NCBI RefSeq assembly: GCF_001942305.1
Contig: NZ_MKKE01000001.1
Coordinates: 62,001 to 126,000 of the forward strand
Reading direction: 5' to 3'
DNA from: Saccharomonospora sp. CUA-673
GTDB taxonomy: Bacteria > Actinomycetota > Actinomycetes > Mycobacteriales > Pseudonocardiaceae
DNA length: 64,000 nucleotides
Shown here piece after piece: positions 29,716-39,126 of the stretch. Each line of letters starts with the position of its first letter. Position 1 is the first letter of the stretch. Both the position numbers and the translations under genes were made by a program. The notes below the pieces were generated by a model that did no database searches, was not told the origin of the DNA, and saw only the letters and a list, made by a program, of their open reading frames with translations.

Positions 29716-30594
29716 ATGGGCGGTCGAAGGGAGCTGACCGGGTTGGCACGTCTGCATGTCGGCTGTGCGATGTGGACACACCAGGCCTGGCAGGGACGGT
29801 TCGTACCGTCGTCGTTGCCGGCCACGGGACGCCTGCGCGCCTATGCCGGCTGGTGCAACGCGGTCGAGGGCAACACCACGTTCTACGCCACGCCCGCGCG
29901 GGACACCGTCGCGAGCTGGGCGGCGCAGACCGACCCGGACTTCCGGTTCGTGCTGAAACTTCCGAGGGTGGCCACGCACGAACGCCGGTTCGTCGGCGTC
30001 GAAACCGAGATGCGCGCGTTCCTCGACGCGGTCGAACCGCTCGGTGAGCGTGCGGTGCTGTGGACCCAGCTGCCGCGCTCGTTCGGCCCGCCCGCGCTGG
30101 ACGCGCTCGGCCGGTTCCTGCGCAGACTGCCGCCCGGCATCCCGCGGGCGGTGGAGGTGCGCGACCCGGTGTTCTTCACCGACGCGGGTGCAGCGTCCCG
30201 ACTCGAGGCGACGCTCGCGGGAGCGAACGCCGAATGGGTGCCGTTCGACACGACCCCGATGTTCGCCACCCCACCGACCAGCGACGCGGAACACGAGGCC
30301 TGGCAACAGAAACCGCGGCTGCCGCGGCGCACCCGCGCGCTGACCGACCGGCCGATCGTGCGCTACCTCGGCAGGGACGCGGTCGACGAGACGATCGCGG
30401 GCTGGGCACCGTGGACCGCGGTGGTCGCCGACTGGCTGCGCGAGGGCCGCTCACCCACGGTCTTCGTGCACACCCCGGACAATCGCGATGCGCCCATGCT
30501 GGCCCGCCGGTTCCACGACGACGTCCGCGCCCGGGTGCCCGACCTCGACCCGCTGCCCGAACCTGAGCCGGTCGAACCGGCGACCCTGTTCTGA
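29716..30594 (+). CDS. DUF72 (YecE-like) TIM-barrel protein
   Basis: A 292-residue DUF72 protein. Family signatures are LHVGCAMWTHQAWQGRF, YAGWCNAVEGNTTFYATP, FRFVLKLPRVATHERRF and the C-terminal TVFVHTPDNRDAPMLARRFH. The fold is a TIM barrel of unknown activity, common in actinobacteria. Codon use returns to the host pattern, which places the right edge of the foreign-looking pair before this gene. It is convergent with the P-type ATPase. Confidence 0.83.
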   Translation: MGGRRELTGLARLHVGCAMWTHQAWQGRFVPSSLPATGRLRAYAGWCNAVEGNTTFYATPARDTVASWAAQTDPDFRFVLKLPRVATHERRFVGVETEMRAFLDAVEPLGERAVLWTQLPRSFGPPALDALGRFLRRLPPGIPRAVEVRDPVFFTDAGAASRLEATLAGANAEWVPFDTTPMFATPPTSDAEHEAWQQKPRLPRRTRALTDRPIVRYLGRDAVDETIAGWAPWTAVVADWLREGRSPTVFVHTPDNRDAPMLARRFHDDVRARVPDLDPLPEPEPVEPATLF

Positions 30595-30645
30595 CCCCAC
30601 CGGCGCCGGACTCGACCTCCACGGGCCGTCGACGATGCGGCCGGG

Positions 30646-33226
30646 CTACAGCAACTGCGGCATTCGGGTCGCGCGGTTCGCCGCGGTCGCTGCGGCGGTC
30701 GCCAGGACGACGAGGGTCGCGACGAGCGCCGCCCCTCCCCACGTCAGCGGTGCGAAGTCGAGCACGGTGGCGACGGGAGTGAGGGTCGCGGCGAGTCCCG
30801 CGAGCAGTGCGGTCAGGGCCCACGCGGGGAAGGCGGGGTTGGCGGTCCACGACAGGGCAGGCTGGCTGCGCAGCGTCCAGGCGATGAGGGCGTGCGCGGT
30901 GAGCCAGGTCAGCACAGCACCGGTGCGGGCTCCTCGATGCCGGCGCGAGTTCGGTGAGCAGCAGGTAGGCCGGCAGAACCGCGAGGGTGAGCGTGGCCGC
31001 GGTGGTGGCGATGGCGGTCACGACGACCCGGTCGAGGAATCGGTTGTCGGCGGGCCGGGGCGGCCGGTGCATCGCCTGGGGCGCCGCCGGTTCGGCGACG
31101 AACGCCACCGAGGCACCGAGGTCCATGAAGATCTCCAGCAGGACGATGTGCACGGGTTGGAACGGGATGGGCAGGCCGAGCGCCAGCGCGAGGAGCAGCA
31201 CGAGCACGAGCGCGACCTTCGCCCCGAGATAGAACGCGACGGCGCGGCGCAGTTGGGCGCTGATGTTGCGGCCCTTGGCGACCGCGGTGACCACGGTCGG
31301 GTAGGCGTCGTCGGTGAGGACGACACCGGCGGTGGCGCGGGCGAGTTCGGCACTGCGCCGGCCCAGCACGATGCCGACGTCGGCGGCGGCGAGTGCCGGA
31401 GCGTCGTTGGCGCCGTCCCCGGTGACCGCGACAACCTCGCCCCGCTGTTGCAGGGCCTGCACGACCCGGTGCTTGGCGGCCGGGGTGGCTCGGGCGATCA
31501 CACTGCCGTGCCGGAGGTGGGTGGCCAGCTCGGCGTCGGACAGGACGTCGAGGTCCTGACCGCGCAGCGTGTGACCGGCGGGCAGCCCGGCCTGCGCGGC
31601 GACCGCGGCGGCGGTGGCGGGGTGGTCCCCGGTGACCACGATGGTGGCCACGCCCGCGTCGGTGAGCTCGGCGACGGCACCGCGCAGGCCGGGGCGGATC
31701 GGATCGGTGAACGCGGCGAGTCCCACGTAGGACAGCTCCCGTTCGACCGTTTCGCGGTCGACCGTTTCCCATTCGGCCGTTTCGCGGTCGGCTGTTTCGT
31801 GGTCGAGACGGCGTTGGGCGAACGCGACGACCCGCATCCCACGGCCCGACATCGTGTCGAGTTCGGCGTCGAGCGCGCTGCGGGTGGCGGGGTCGAGGCG
31901 GCAGCGGTCCAGCACGGCCTCCGGTGCGCCGGACACCGCCACCACCACACCGTCGCCCGTGGTGTGGGCGCGGGACACGAGCTTGCGGATCGGGTCGAAG
32001 GGGAACACCGCCACCTGCCCGCCCTGCCGGACGATGCCGGCCTCGACGGCAGCACGGGCGAGCTGGGTTTCAAGGGGGTCCCGCTGTGCCGCGTCCTCGG
32101 ACTGGCAGGCCAGCGCGACCTGCAGCACCCGCGTGCGGTCGCCGCGGATCTCGGCGAGTTGCAGCTGGTTCTCGGTGAGGGTGCCGGTCTTGTCGGTGAC
32201 GACGGTCGTCACCGCGCCGAGGGTCTCCCCTGCCCGCAACCGCCGCAGCAGAACGCCGCGCCGCGCGAGCGCGCGGCCCCCGATCGCGAGCAACACCGTG
32301 ATCAGGATGGGCAGCTCTTCGGGAACGGTCGCGAACGCGATGGTCAGTCCGGAGAGCAGCATGTCCTGCCAGGGCTGCCCGGTGAGCAGGCCGACGACGG
32401 GCACCAGCACGCTCGCCGCGATCGCCACGATCGCCACCGTCCTGGCCAGCTGGGACAGCCCGACCTGCAACGGCGTCGGCGGCTCCTTGGTGTCGGCGAC
32501 GAGTTTGCCCAGCCGCCCCAGCTGTGTCGTCTCGCCGGTGGCGACCACGACGGCACGCCCCTCACCCGCGAGGACTGCGGTGCCCGCATGCAGCACACCG
32601 GAGCGGTCGGCGAGCTCGGTCCGCGCCGGCACCGGATGCTCGGTCTTGCCGACCGGGGCGGCCTCGCCGGTCAGGGTGGACTCGTCGGCCCGCAGTCCGC
32701 TTGCCGACAGCACGCGTGCGTCCGCGGGCACGACGTCGCCGGCCTCGACCGCCACGACATCGCCGGGTACGAGGTCGGCGGACGGCACCTCGACGACACC
32801 GCCCTCGCGCACCAGCCGCGCGGTCGGGGCGGTCAGCGCCTTCAACGCAGCGATGGCCCGCGCGGCCCGCATCTCGCTGGCCGTCTCCAGCGCCGCGACC
32901 ACGACAACCACGGACGCGATCGCGATCGCGTCCACCATCTCCCCGAAGACGCCGGACAGCACGGCCACCGCGATCAGCAGCAGTTGCAGCGGTTCGGTGA
33001 AGGATTCGGCCAGTTCCTCCCACCACGGTTCCCGTTTCTTGGCCGCAGCGGTGTTCGGGCCGTGGTGGGCGAGACGACGCGCCCGCTCGTCCTCGGGGAG
33101 TCCGGTCTTCCCGGTCTCCAGCCGCTCGACCACGTCTCCCGTGGTGAGGGCGTGCCACGCAGGTGGCTGTTCCGCATCGACCACGTCGACGGCGGTGTCT
33201 ACCTCTCCTGCGCGGGCGCGGGGCAT
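30646..33226 (-). pseudogene. Cation-transporting P-type ATPase, frameshift near the C-terminus
   Basis: About 860 residues of a P2-type ATPase. The phosphorylation site is Asp345 in VVTDKTGTL; the actuator loop is STLTGEAAPVG at 184-194, the hinge VTGDGANDAPAL, and the transmembrane ion-site segment FATVPEELPILITVLL replaces the PEGLP of calcium pumps. The frame breaks at about 30938-30945, where one extra base (or two missing) separates the barrel from the last helices (VLTWLTAHALIAWTL onward, ending at 30646). An N-terminal cation-ATPase domain is present. The start overlaps the ChrB-N stop as TGATG, so the two are co-translated. The ion is not evident. Confidence 0.82.
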
Positions 33227-33831
33227 CAGCGGTCCTCGACCGCTCGCAGCCTGCGTTGCGATGCGTCCTCGACGGCAGGTTCGACGGGGGCCTCACGGCT
33301 CAGCGCAGCCTGCTCGAAGTCGGCCAGGTCCCGCGCGGCCTGTTCCACCGCGTCGCGCGCAGCCTGCCCACCGGGCGCGTCGAAGTAGTCCCGCGCAGCG
33401 ATCTTGGCCAGCCAGGACCGGTACCGCTCCAGGTCGGCCTCCGACTCCTCCACCTCGGCGTAGGTCGCTCGTCCGCGCGCCCGCTCGGACTCCAGCTCCT
33501 TCCGGAGCTCGGGTAGCCGTTCCAGCATCTCCGCGTACTCGTCGTCGCGGGCGGTGTTGAACTCCGCGATCACGCCCCGCTCCTCGTCGCGGTCGGCGAA
33601 ACGCATCGTCAGCACGCGCGCACTGCCGCCCTGCTGGCGCACCTTGTCGGCCAGCCGCCGCACCTGCCGCACCACCTCCGGTTCGGCAGGCAACAGGCAC
33701 ACCGACTGCTGCAGGTACAGCGCCCCCAGCGAGCGCAGCTTGCGCCACACGGTCACGCGCAACGTCCCCGCCGCGCCCGCGGTCGACACGCTGACCATCA
33801 GCCAGTCCCGGCTGTCAGTTTCGCTCGTCAC
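33226..33831 (-). CDS. ChrB N-terminal domain protein (chromate-responsive type)
   Basis: A 201-residue protein matching the N-terminal domain of ChrB: LRVTVWRKLRSLGALYLQQSVCLLPAE, then VLTMRFADRDEERGVIAEFNTARDDEY, and a helical C-terminus with ERARGRATYAEVEESEADLERYRSWL. In ChrB this domain is thought to mediate regulation by chromate. The full-length C-terminal domain and any ChrA transporter are absent. The GTG start lies seven bases after a palindromic promoter element, with no ribosome site. It is coupled to the P-type ATPase, an unusual partner. Confidence 0.78.
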   Translation of the reverse strand: MTSETDSRDWLMVSVSTAGAAGTLRVTVWRKLRSLGALYLQQSVCLLPAEPEVVRQVRRLADKVRQQGGSARVLTMRFADRDEERGVIAEFNTARDDEYAEMLERLPELRKELESERARGRATYAEVEESEADLERYRSWLAKIAARDYFDAPGGQAARDAVEQAARDLADFEQAALSREAPVEPAVEDASQRRLRAVEDR

Positions 33832-33837
33832 GACCCA

Positions 33838-33855
33838 ATGTTACGCCCGTAACAT
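33838..33855 (-). promoter_or_regulatory. Palindrome overlapping the ChrB-N promoter
   Basis: ATGTTACG (33838-33845) and CGTAACAT (33848-33855) form a perfect 8-bp inverted repeat with a two-base spacer. On the minus strand the distal part reads TAACAT, a good -10 hexamer, and the GTG start follows after TGGGTC, about six or seven bases on, which predicts a leaderless transcript under direct operator control. Confidence 0.6.
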
Positions 33856-33910
33856 CGACGCGCAAGAGTCTCGGGCTCAGCACATAACTGGAAACGTCGT
33901 GCGGGCGGCG

Positions 33911-34291
33911 CTACCGGGCGGGCTCGAACAGCTCCACGGGATTCCCGGACGGGTCCTCCACGAGGATCTGCTTGCCGCCGCGTCCGATCACGACGTCGTT
34001 GCGCAGGTGGACACCCGCCTCACGCAACGCCGCCACCTCCGCGTCGAGATCGACGACCTCGAGTTGAATGCGGTTCCAGCCACCCGGCTGCGGGACGCGA
34101 CCGTCGGGCATGGCTTGCGCGGCACCGCCCGGCCCACTGGGGGCGCTGAGCAACAGCCGCAGCTCGTCCCTGCCGACGATGGCGAACCCCGGCCCCGGAT
34201 GGAACTCGACGCCGAAACCCAGGTTCCGGGTATAGAAATCGACGGCGGAGGCGACGTCGTCGACGATGTAGCGAACCTTCACCGTTGCCAT
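33911..34291 (-). CDS. VOC family protein
   Basis: A 126-residue glyoxalase-like protein: KVRYIVDDVASAVDFYTRNLGF at the start, then GGWNRIQLEVVDLDAEVAALREAGVHLRND and the closing ILVEDPSGNPVELFEPAR with the usual metal-site Glu. ATG 34291 follows GGAGGATCC. It lies alone between the ChrB-N promoter region and the molybdenum hydroxylase operon. Substrate unknown. Confidence 0.84.
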   Translation of the reverse strand: MATVKVRYIVDDVASAVDFYTRNLGFGVEFHPGPGFAIVGRDELRLLLSAPSGPGGAAQAMPDGRVPQPGGWNRIQLEVVDLDAEVAALREAGVHLRNDVVIGRGGKQILVEDPSGNPVELFEPAR

Positions 34292-34421
34292 GGATCCTCC
34301 TGCTTCCAGGCGGTCCTCGAGGGGTGGGACATCCCCCGACGGACGCTCCCCATCTTGGAGTGCCCCCGGCGGGAACAGCAAAGGATGGAAACAGGCCGGT
34401 GGAACCGCAGGACTCGCGGTG

Positions 34422-36635
34422 TCACAGGAGCTTGGCCGGGGTGATGGGCAGGTCGCGGAGGCGTTTGCCCGTCGCGTTGTGGATGGCGTTGGCGACCGCC
34501 GCCGCGACGCCGGTGATGCCCACCTCGCCGATGCCGAGCAGGCCCAGCGGCATGGTCGGGTCCGCCTCGTCGAGGTAGGCGATGTCGATCGGCGGGATGT
34601 CGGCGTGGACGGGCACGTGGTAGCCCGACAGGCTCGGGTTCATGATCCGGCCGCTGCGCGGGTCCACGTGCGCCTCTTCGGTGAGCGCCATCCCGATGCC
34701 CATGACGATCCCGCCACGGAGCTGGCTGACCGCGGTCTTGCGGTTCATGACACGGCCGACGTCGAAGGCGCCCGTCCACCGGGAGACGCGCACCTCGCCG
34801 GTGTCGGCATCGACCCGGACCTCGCAGAAGTGCGCGCCACACGCGGCCTTCTGCCATCTGCGCATGTCGCGCATCGTCCTCGCCATGAACCGCGCCTGGC
34901 CCACCGCCTTGCCGATCCTGGTGTCCGAGCCGACCGCCGCCTCGATGTAGGGAACCTTCGCGGCGGCGACGACCTCGGCCGGCGTTCGGCCCTCTGTGCC
35001 CGAACGCCGCGCCAACGTGTCGAGCCGCCGCGTGAGCTTCCGGCACACCGCGAGCACGCTGGCCGCGACACTCGAGGTCTGCATCGAGCCGCCCGCCATC
35101 GCTCCCTCGGGCAGCGCCGAGTCGCCGTACTCGACGTGCACCGCGTCGAACGGCACGCCGAGCGCGTCGGCCGCGATCTGCGCCTGCACGGTCGCCGCGC
35201 CGACGCCGATCTCGTGTAGTCCACTGCGGACGGTCACGCTGCCGTCGGCGGCGAGCCGTACGGTCACGTTCGCCGTGAGACGCAGTTGCGGGTGGTACGC
35301 CGTCGCCACGCCCGTGCCGACGAGCCAGCGGCCGTCGCGTGTCGTGCCGGGCTCCGGCGAGCGGTCGGCCCAGCCGAAGCGCCGCGCACCCAGCTCGTAG
35401 GCCTCACGCAGCATCCGGTGCGAGAACTTCTTGCCGTCGATGGGGTTTCGCTCGGGCTCGTTGCGCATGCGCAGCTCGATCGGGTCGGCGCCCAGCTCAT
35501 ACGCGAGCTCGTCGATCGCCGACTCGAGTGCGAACGACCCGATCGCGTCGCCGGGTGCGCGCAAGGCCGTGTTCGGGATCCAGTCGAGTGTCACCGAGCT
35601 CAGTGCGGTGCGGATGTTGGCCACGTCGTAGAGGTGGTTCGCGGGTGTCACGGCGGGTTCCGGCTGACCGCCGACCGGGCTCTTCCTGGTGACAGCGGTG
35701 TGTACGAGTGCGGTGAGCTTCCCGTCACGGCCGGCGCCGAGCGCGACCCGCTGAGTCGACGGTGTCCGCGCTCCGACCGTGCGGTAGACGTCCTCGCGGG
35801 TGAGTGACAGCCGGACCGGGCGGCCCGTCGCCCGCGCGGCGAGCACCGCGAGGATCACGCCAGGCCAGGCGAACCCCTTGCCGCCGAATCCTCCGCCGAC
35901 GAACGGCGCCAGCACCCGCACCTTGGCCTCCGGCACCCCGAACCGGAGCGCAAGATGCGTGCGCAGCCACGCCATGTTCTGTGTCGCGTCGTGCACGGTC
36001 AGCTCGTCGCCGCGCCACACGGCGGTCGTCGCATGCGGCTCGATCGCGTTGTGGTGGTGCTGCGGCGTCGAGTACTGCGAGTCGACGACGACCGGTGCCG
36101 CCGCGAGCGCCGCGTCGGCGTCGCCCTTCTTCGCACCGGTGGGCATGAGCATGTTTCCCTTGTCCAGCACGGCGTTCGGCAGCTCCGCGGAGAAGTCCAC
36201 CGTGGCGGGAAGACGCTCGTAGGTCACCTCGACGAGCGCGGCCGCCTCGCGTGCGGCGTGGGAATGCTCGGCCACGACGACGGCGACCGGCTGGCCGTCC
36301 CAGTGCACCTCGTCGGTGTTGAGGTAGTTGACCTGCGTGCCGGAGATCATCGAGCTCATGTTGACAGGGGAGACGCGCTTCGGCGGGTTGAGCTTCGGCG
36401 CATTGTGGTGCGTCAGCACCGCCACCACTCCGGGAAGCGTCTCGGCTGCGGAGGTGTCGATGCGGGTGATCCGGCCACGGCTGACGGTCGCGGTCACCAG
36501 TGCCGCGTGGACGAGACCGGCAAGGTCGTGTTCGGCGGCGAAGCGCGCCGCGCCGGTGGTCTTCGCCGGCCCGTCGACGCGGTCGACCGGTGCGCCGACC
36601 ACGGGCCCACGGGTGGTGTTGTGAGTGCTGGTCAT
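34422..36635 (-). CDS. Molybdenum-binding subunit of a xanthine dehydrogenase-family hydroxylase
   Basis: The 737-residue large subunit. It begins [26 protein letters not shown], has [21 protein letters not shown] for cofactor binding, the [21 protein letters not shown] segment, and the catalytic base Glu704 in GIGEVGITG near the C-terminus. It holds the molybdopterin cofactor and hydroxylates aldehydes or N-heterocycles. Subunit order FeS-FAD-Mo with ATGA overlaps resembles E. coli paoABC (yagTSR), an aldehyde oxidase. The substrate here is unknown. Confidence 0.9.
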   Translation of the reverse strand: MTSTHNTTRGPVVGAPVDRVDGPAKTTGAARFAAEHDLAGLVHAALVTATVSRGRITRIDTSAAETLPGVVAVLTHHNAPKLNPPKRVSPVNMSSMISGTQVNYLNTDEVHWDGQPVAVVVAEHSHAAREAAALVEVTYERLPATVDFSAELPNAVLDKGNMLMPTGAKKGDADAALAAAPVVVDSQYSTPQHHHNAIEPHATTAVWRGDELTVHDATQNMAWLRTHLALRFGVPEAKVRVLAPFVGGGFGGKGFAWPGVILAVLAARATGRPVRLSLTREDVYRTVGARTPSTQRVALGAGRDGKLTALVHTAVTRKSPVGGQPEPAVTPANHLYDVANIRTALSSVTLDWIPNTALRAPGDAIGSFALESAIDELAYELGADPIELRMRNEPERNPIDGKKFSHRMLREAYELGARRFGWADRSPEPGTTRDGRWLVGTGVATAYHPQLRLTANVTVRLAADGSVTVRSGLHEIGVGAATVQAQIAADALGVPFDAVHVEYGDSALPEGAMAGGSMQTSSVAASVLAVCRKLTRRLDTLARRSGTEGRTPAEVVAAAKVPYIEAAVGSDTRIGKAVGQARFMARTMRDMRRWQKAACGAHFCEVRVDADTGEVRVSRWTGAFDVGRVMNRKTAVSQLRGGIVMGIGMALTEEAHVDPRSGRIMNPSLSGYHVPVHADIPPIDIAYLDEADPTMPLGLLGIGEVGITGVAAAVANAIHNATGKRLRDLPITPAKLL

Positions 36636-37636
36636 GCGGCGCTCCCGTCTGCGGCATTGTCCCGAAGCTCGCGCAGGGTCGCCACGATCGTGCGGCGTGC
36701 GAGCTCGACCTTGAACGCGTTGTCGTGTTGTGGGCTGGCCGCGGCGAGCTCGGACTCGGCGGCGCGGGCGAAGGTCTCCTCGGTGGCGGGTGCGCCGACG
36801 AGCAGTCGCTCGGCCTCGGCGGCACGCCACGGGAGTGGCGCCACGCCACCGAGCGCGACGCGAGCGTCGGCGACGGTGCCGCCGTCGAGGCGCAGCGCGG
36901 CGGCGACGGAGACGAGCGCGAACGCGTACGAAGCCCGGTCTCGCACCTTGCGGTAACGGGACCGCGGGGTCACGTCGGTAGCGGGCAGCTCGACGGCGGT
37001 GATCAGCTCGTCGCGCTCGAGCACGGTCTCGACATGCGGCGTGTCGCCCGGCAGCCGGTACAGCTCCACCACGGGCACACGCCGCGCGCCCCGCGTGCTC
37101 TCCACCTCGACGACGGCGTCGAGCGCCGCGAGCGCGACGGCCATGTCCGAGGGGTGCGTCGCGACGCAGTGCTCGCTCACCCCGAGGATCGCCGCGTCGC
37201 GCGTGATGCCGCCCAGCGCGCCGCAGCCGCTGCCCGGCTCGCGCTTCGCGCACGGCGACGCGGTGTCGTAGAAGTACGGACATCGCGTGCGCTGCAACAG
37301 GTTCCCGCCGACGGTCGCCATGTTGCGCAGCTGCGCCGACGCGCCGTTGAGCACTGCCTGCGAGAGCACGGGGTAGCGCGTACGAACGAGCGGGTGCGCG
37401 GCGAGCGCGCTGTTGCGCACGCCGGCTCCGACGCGGACACCGCCGCCGGGCAACTCGTCGACGGCGGTCAGCGGCAGCCGGGTGACGTCGACGACCACGT
37501 CCGGCCGCTCGACGTTCTCGCGCATGAGGTCCACGAGGTTCGTGCCGCCGCCGAGGAACTTCGCGCCCGGCCTCTCGGCGACGGTGCGCAGCGCGGTGGT
37601 GACGTCCGTGGCCGTCACGTAGTCGAACGTTCTCAT
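36632..37636 (-). CDS. FAD-binding subunit of the same hydroxylase
   Basis: A 334-residue CO dehydrogenase-type flavoprotein: [20 protein letters not shown] and [20 protein letters not shown] are the FAD loops. Cys119, Cys129, Cys138 and Cys157 occupy the loop that in the PaoB subunit of E. coli binds an extra [4Fe-4S] cluster, so this subunit probably carries one too. ATG 37636 overlaps the stop of the FeS subunit, and its own stop overlaps the Mo subunit start. Confidence 0.9.
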   Translation of the reverse strand: MRTFDYVTATDVTTALRTVAERPGAKFLGGGTNLVDLMRENVERPDVVVDVTRLPLTAVDELPGGGVRVGAGVRNSALAAHPLVRTRYPVLSQAVLNGASAQLRNMATVGGNLLQRTRCPYFYDTASPCAKREPGSGCGALGGITRDAAILGVSEHCVATHPSDMAVALAALDAVVEVESTRGARRVPVVELYRLPGDTPHVETVLERDELITAVELPATDVTPRSRYRKVRDRASYAFALVSVAAALRLDGGTVADARVALGGVAPLPWRAAEAERLLVGAPATEETFARAAESELAAASPQHDNAFKVELARRTIVATLRELRDNAADGSAA

Positions 37637-38121
37637 CGCACGACCTCCGCGACCGCCTCGACGACCCCGTTGTAGGCGCCGCAGCGGCAGATGTTGCCGC
37701 TCATCCGTTCCCGGATCTCCTCGTCGGTCAGCTCCTCGCCCTCGGCCGGCGGGTCCTCGGTGACGGCGCTGGGGATGCCCTCCTTGTGCTCGGCGAGCAT
37801 CCCGATCGCCGAGCAGATCTGGCCGGAGGTGCAGTAGCCGCACTGGAACCCGTCGTGACGGACGAAGGCCTCCTGCAGCGGATGATCGACGCCTTCGATC
37901 GTCGTGATCTCGCGGTCGGCGTACTGCACGGCGAGCGCGAGGCAGGCGTTGATCCGCTCGCCGTCGGCGAGCACCGTGCACGCGCCGCACGCGCCCTGGT
38001 CGCAGCCCTTCTTCGTACCGGGCAGCCCGAGGTGCTCGCGCAGGGCGTCGAGCAGGCTGACCTGCGGGGGGATGTCGAGCCGTCGGTCGGCCCCGTTGAC
38101 GCGCAAGCGCACCTCGGCCAT
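37633..38121 (-). CDS. [2Fe-2S] subunit of the same hydroxylase
   Basis: A 162-residue protein with two [2Fe-2S] sites. The plant ferredoxin-type cluster uses Cys40, 45, 48 and 60 ([12 protein letters not shown] and NACLA), and the helical cluster uses Cys94, 97, 145 and 147 ([10 protein letters not shown] and [10 protein letters not shown]). No Tat signal precedes the domain, so unlike E. coli PaoA this complex should be cytoplasmic. It is the first gene of the operon, facing a TetR gene. Confidence 0.92.
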   Translation of the reverse strand: MAEVRLRVNGADRRLDIPPQVSLLDALREHLGLPGTKKGCDQGACGACTVLADGERINACLALAVQYADREITTIEGVDHPLQEAFVRHDGFQCGYCTSGQICSAIGMLAEHKEGIPSAVTEDPPAEGEELTDEEIRERMSGNICRCGAYNGVVEAVAEVVR

Positions 38122-38156
38122 CGCGGTCTCCTTCGTCGTGGTGGATGTACCGCAAA

Positions 38157-38217
38157 GTTAACAGAACGCTGTACCGTTAACAAGAGTACGGCGTTCCTCT
38201 AACTGGTTACCTATACT
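38157..38217. promoter_or_regulatory. Operator-like repeats between the hydroxylase operon and its TetR gene
   Basis: GTTAAC occurs at 38157-38162 and 38176-38181, each within a larger GTACCG/GTTAAC context, and GGTTACC follows at 38205-38211. A -10-like TATACT lies at 38212-38217, ten bases before the TetR start. The sites cover the divergent promoter region. Confidence 0.5.
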
Positions 38218-38227
38218 CCGCTGAGAC

Positions 38228-38869
38228 ATGACTCAGGAAACGTTCGTACGGGCAAGGCGTCCGGAACAGAAGCGGCAGCGCCGCGAGGCGATCCTCGCGG
38301 CGGCGGAGGAGCTCGCGCTCGAACGCGGTGTGCGCGACGTCAGCCTCGGCGACATCGCCAAACGGGTGGGCTTCGCGAAGTCGAACGTGGTGCGTTACTT
38401 CGGCACCCGCGAGGAGATCTACCTCGAGCTCTCGCTGGTCCACGGACGGCAATGGGTCGACGAGGTCAAGCGGCGGCTCCCGCGCGAGGGGATCGTCGAC
38501 GCGCTCGTCGAGCCGCTCGGCGAAAGACCACTGCTGTGCGACCTGATCAGCCAGGGCGGCACGTCGCTCGAGCACAACGTCGGGGTGGAGGCGGCGGCGG
38601 AGTTCAAACGCACCATGCATGGGCTGACCGCCGAGCTGGCGGTGGCGATCGCGGAGTGCTCCGCCGAGCTCACCGACGCCGAGGCGAGCGAGGTGGTCAC
38701 GGCGGCGGCCGCGTTCGCGATGGCGTTCTACCCGGCCGCGAACCCGCCGCCGACACTGCGCGAGGCCTACGACCGCCATCCCGAGCTGGCCGGAATGCAG
38801 GTGGAGTTCGTGCCCGCGACGAAGCGGGCGGTAGCCGCACTCCTCGCGGGTATTCCGACGTTGCGGTGA
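38228..38869 (+). CDS. TetR/AcrR family regulator of the hydroxylase operon
   Basis: A 213-residue TetR protein: RREAILAAAEELALERGVRDVSLGDIAKRVGFAKSNVVRYFGTREEIYLEL is the DNA-binding domain at residues 18-68, and the C-terminal domain is of the TetR_C-17/YcdC type with a long helix AEFKRTMHGLTAELAVAIAEC. Divergent orientation and shared operator repeats imply that it represses the molybdenum hydroxylase genes until an aromatic or aldehyde ligand binds. Confidence 0.87.
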   Translation: MTQETFVRARRPEQKRQRREAILAAAEELALERGVRDVSLGDIAKRVGFAKSNVVRYFGTREEIYLELSLVHGRQWVDEVKRRLPREGIVDALVEPLGERPLLCDLISQGGTSLEHNVGVEAAAEFKRTMHGLTAELAVAIAECSAELTDAEASEVVTAAAAFAMAFYPAANPPPTLREAYDRHPELAGMQVEFVPATKRAVAALLAGIPTLR

Positions 38870-38906
38870 ACGCCGGAAGACGCCCCACCGGTGCACGTCC
38901 TTGGAG

Positions 38907-38980
38907 TGCCCCCGACGGGATTCGAACCCGCACTTGATCGATTTTAAGTCGACTGCCTCTGCCGGTTGGGCTACGGGGGC
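38907..38980 (-). tRNA. tRNA with anticodon UAA and short variable loop (leucine or atypical)
   Basis: A 74-nt cloverleaf on the minus strand. The acceptor is GCCCCCG/CGGGGGC with discriminator A and no encoded CCA. The D arm is GCC/GGC, the anticodon stem GUCGA/UCGAU encloses the loop CUUAAAA, so the anticodon is UAA, and the T arm is GCGGG/CCCGU with loop UUCGAAU. The variable loop is only CAAGU (5 nt). Leucine tRNAs are class II with a long variable arm, so the amino acid identity is in doubt. Confidence 0.75.
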
Positions 38981-39062
38981 TCCTGCAGCTTATGCCCCTC
39001 GGCTCCCCGATCGTGGCCACCCCGGTAACGAAACCGCAGGTACGGAGGTCACGAAAATGAAA

Positions 39063-39103
39063 ACCGGCCCCACACCCCGATTGCATGGTGGTGCGGGGCC
39101 GGT
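39063..39103 (-). terminator. Intrinsic terminator of ndh
   Basis: On the minus strand, 24 bases past the ndh stop, ACCGGCCCC-GCACC pairs with GGTGT-GGGGCCGGT around an 11-13 base loop and is followed by TTTTCATTTTC. This is the best rho-independent terminator in the window. Confidence 0.8.
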
Positions 39104-39126
39104 CTCCCGGCGGAGTTGTTCGCGGG

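Noticed and set aside
30488-33388. A 966-codon open frame on the plus strand
   Set aside because: Antisense to the P-type ATPase; composition is that of a shadow frame.
38907-38980. tRNA-based attachment site of an integrated element
   Set aside because: No integrase and no duplicated 3' tRNA end were seen on either side; neighbours are ordinary chromosomal genes.
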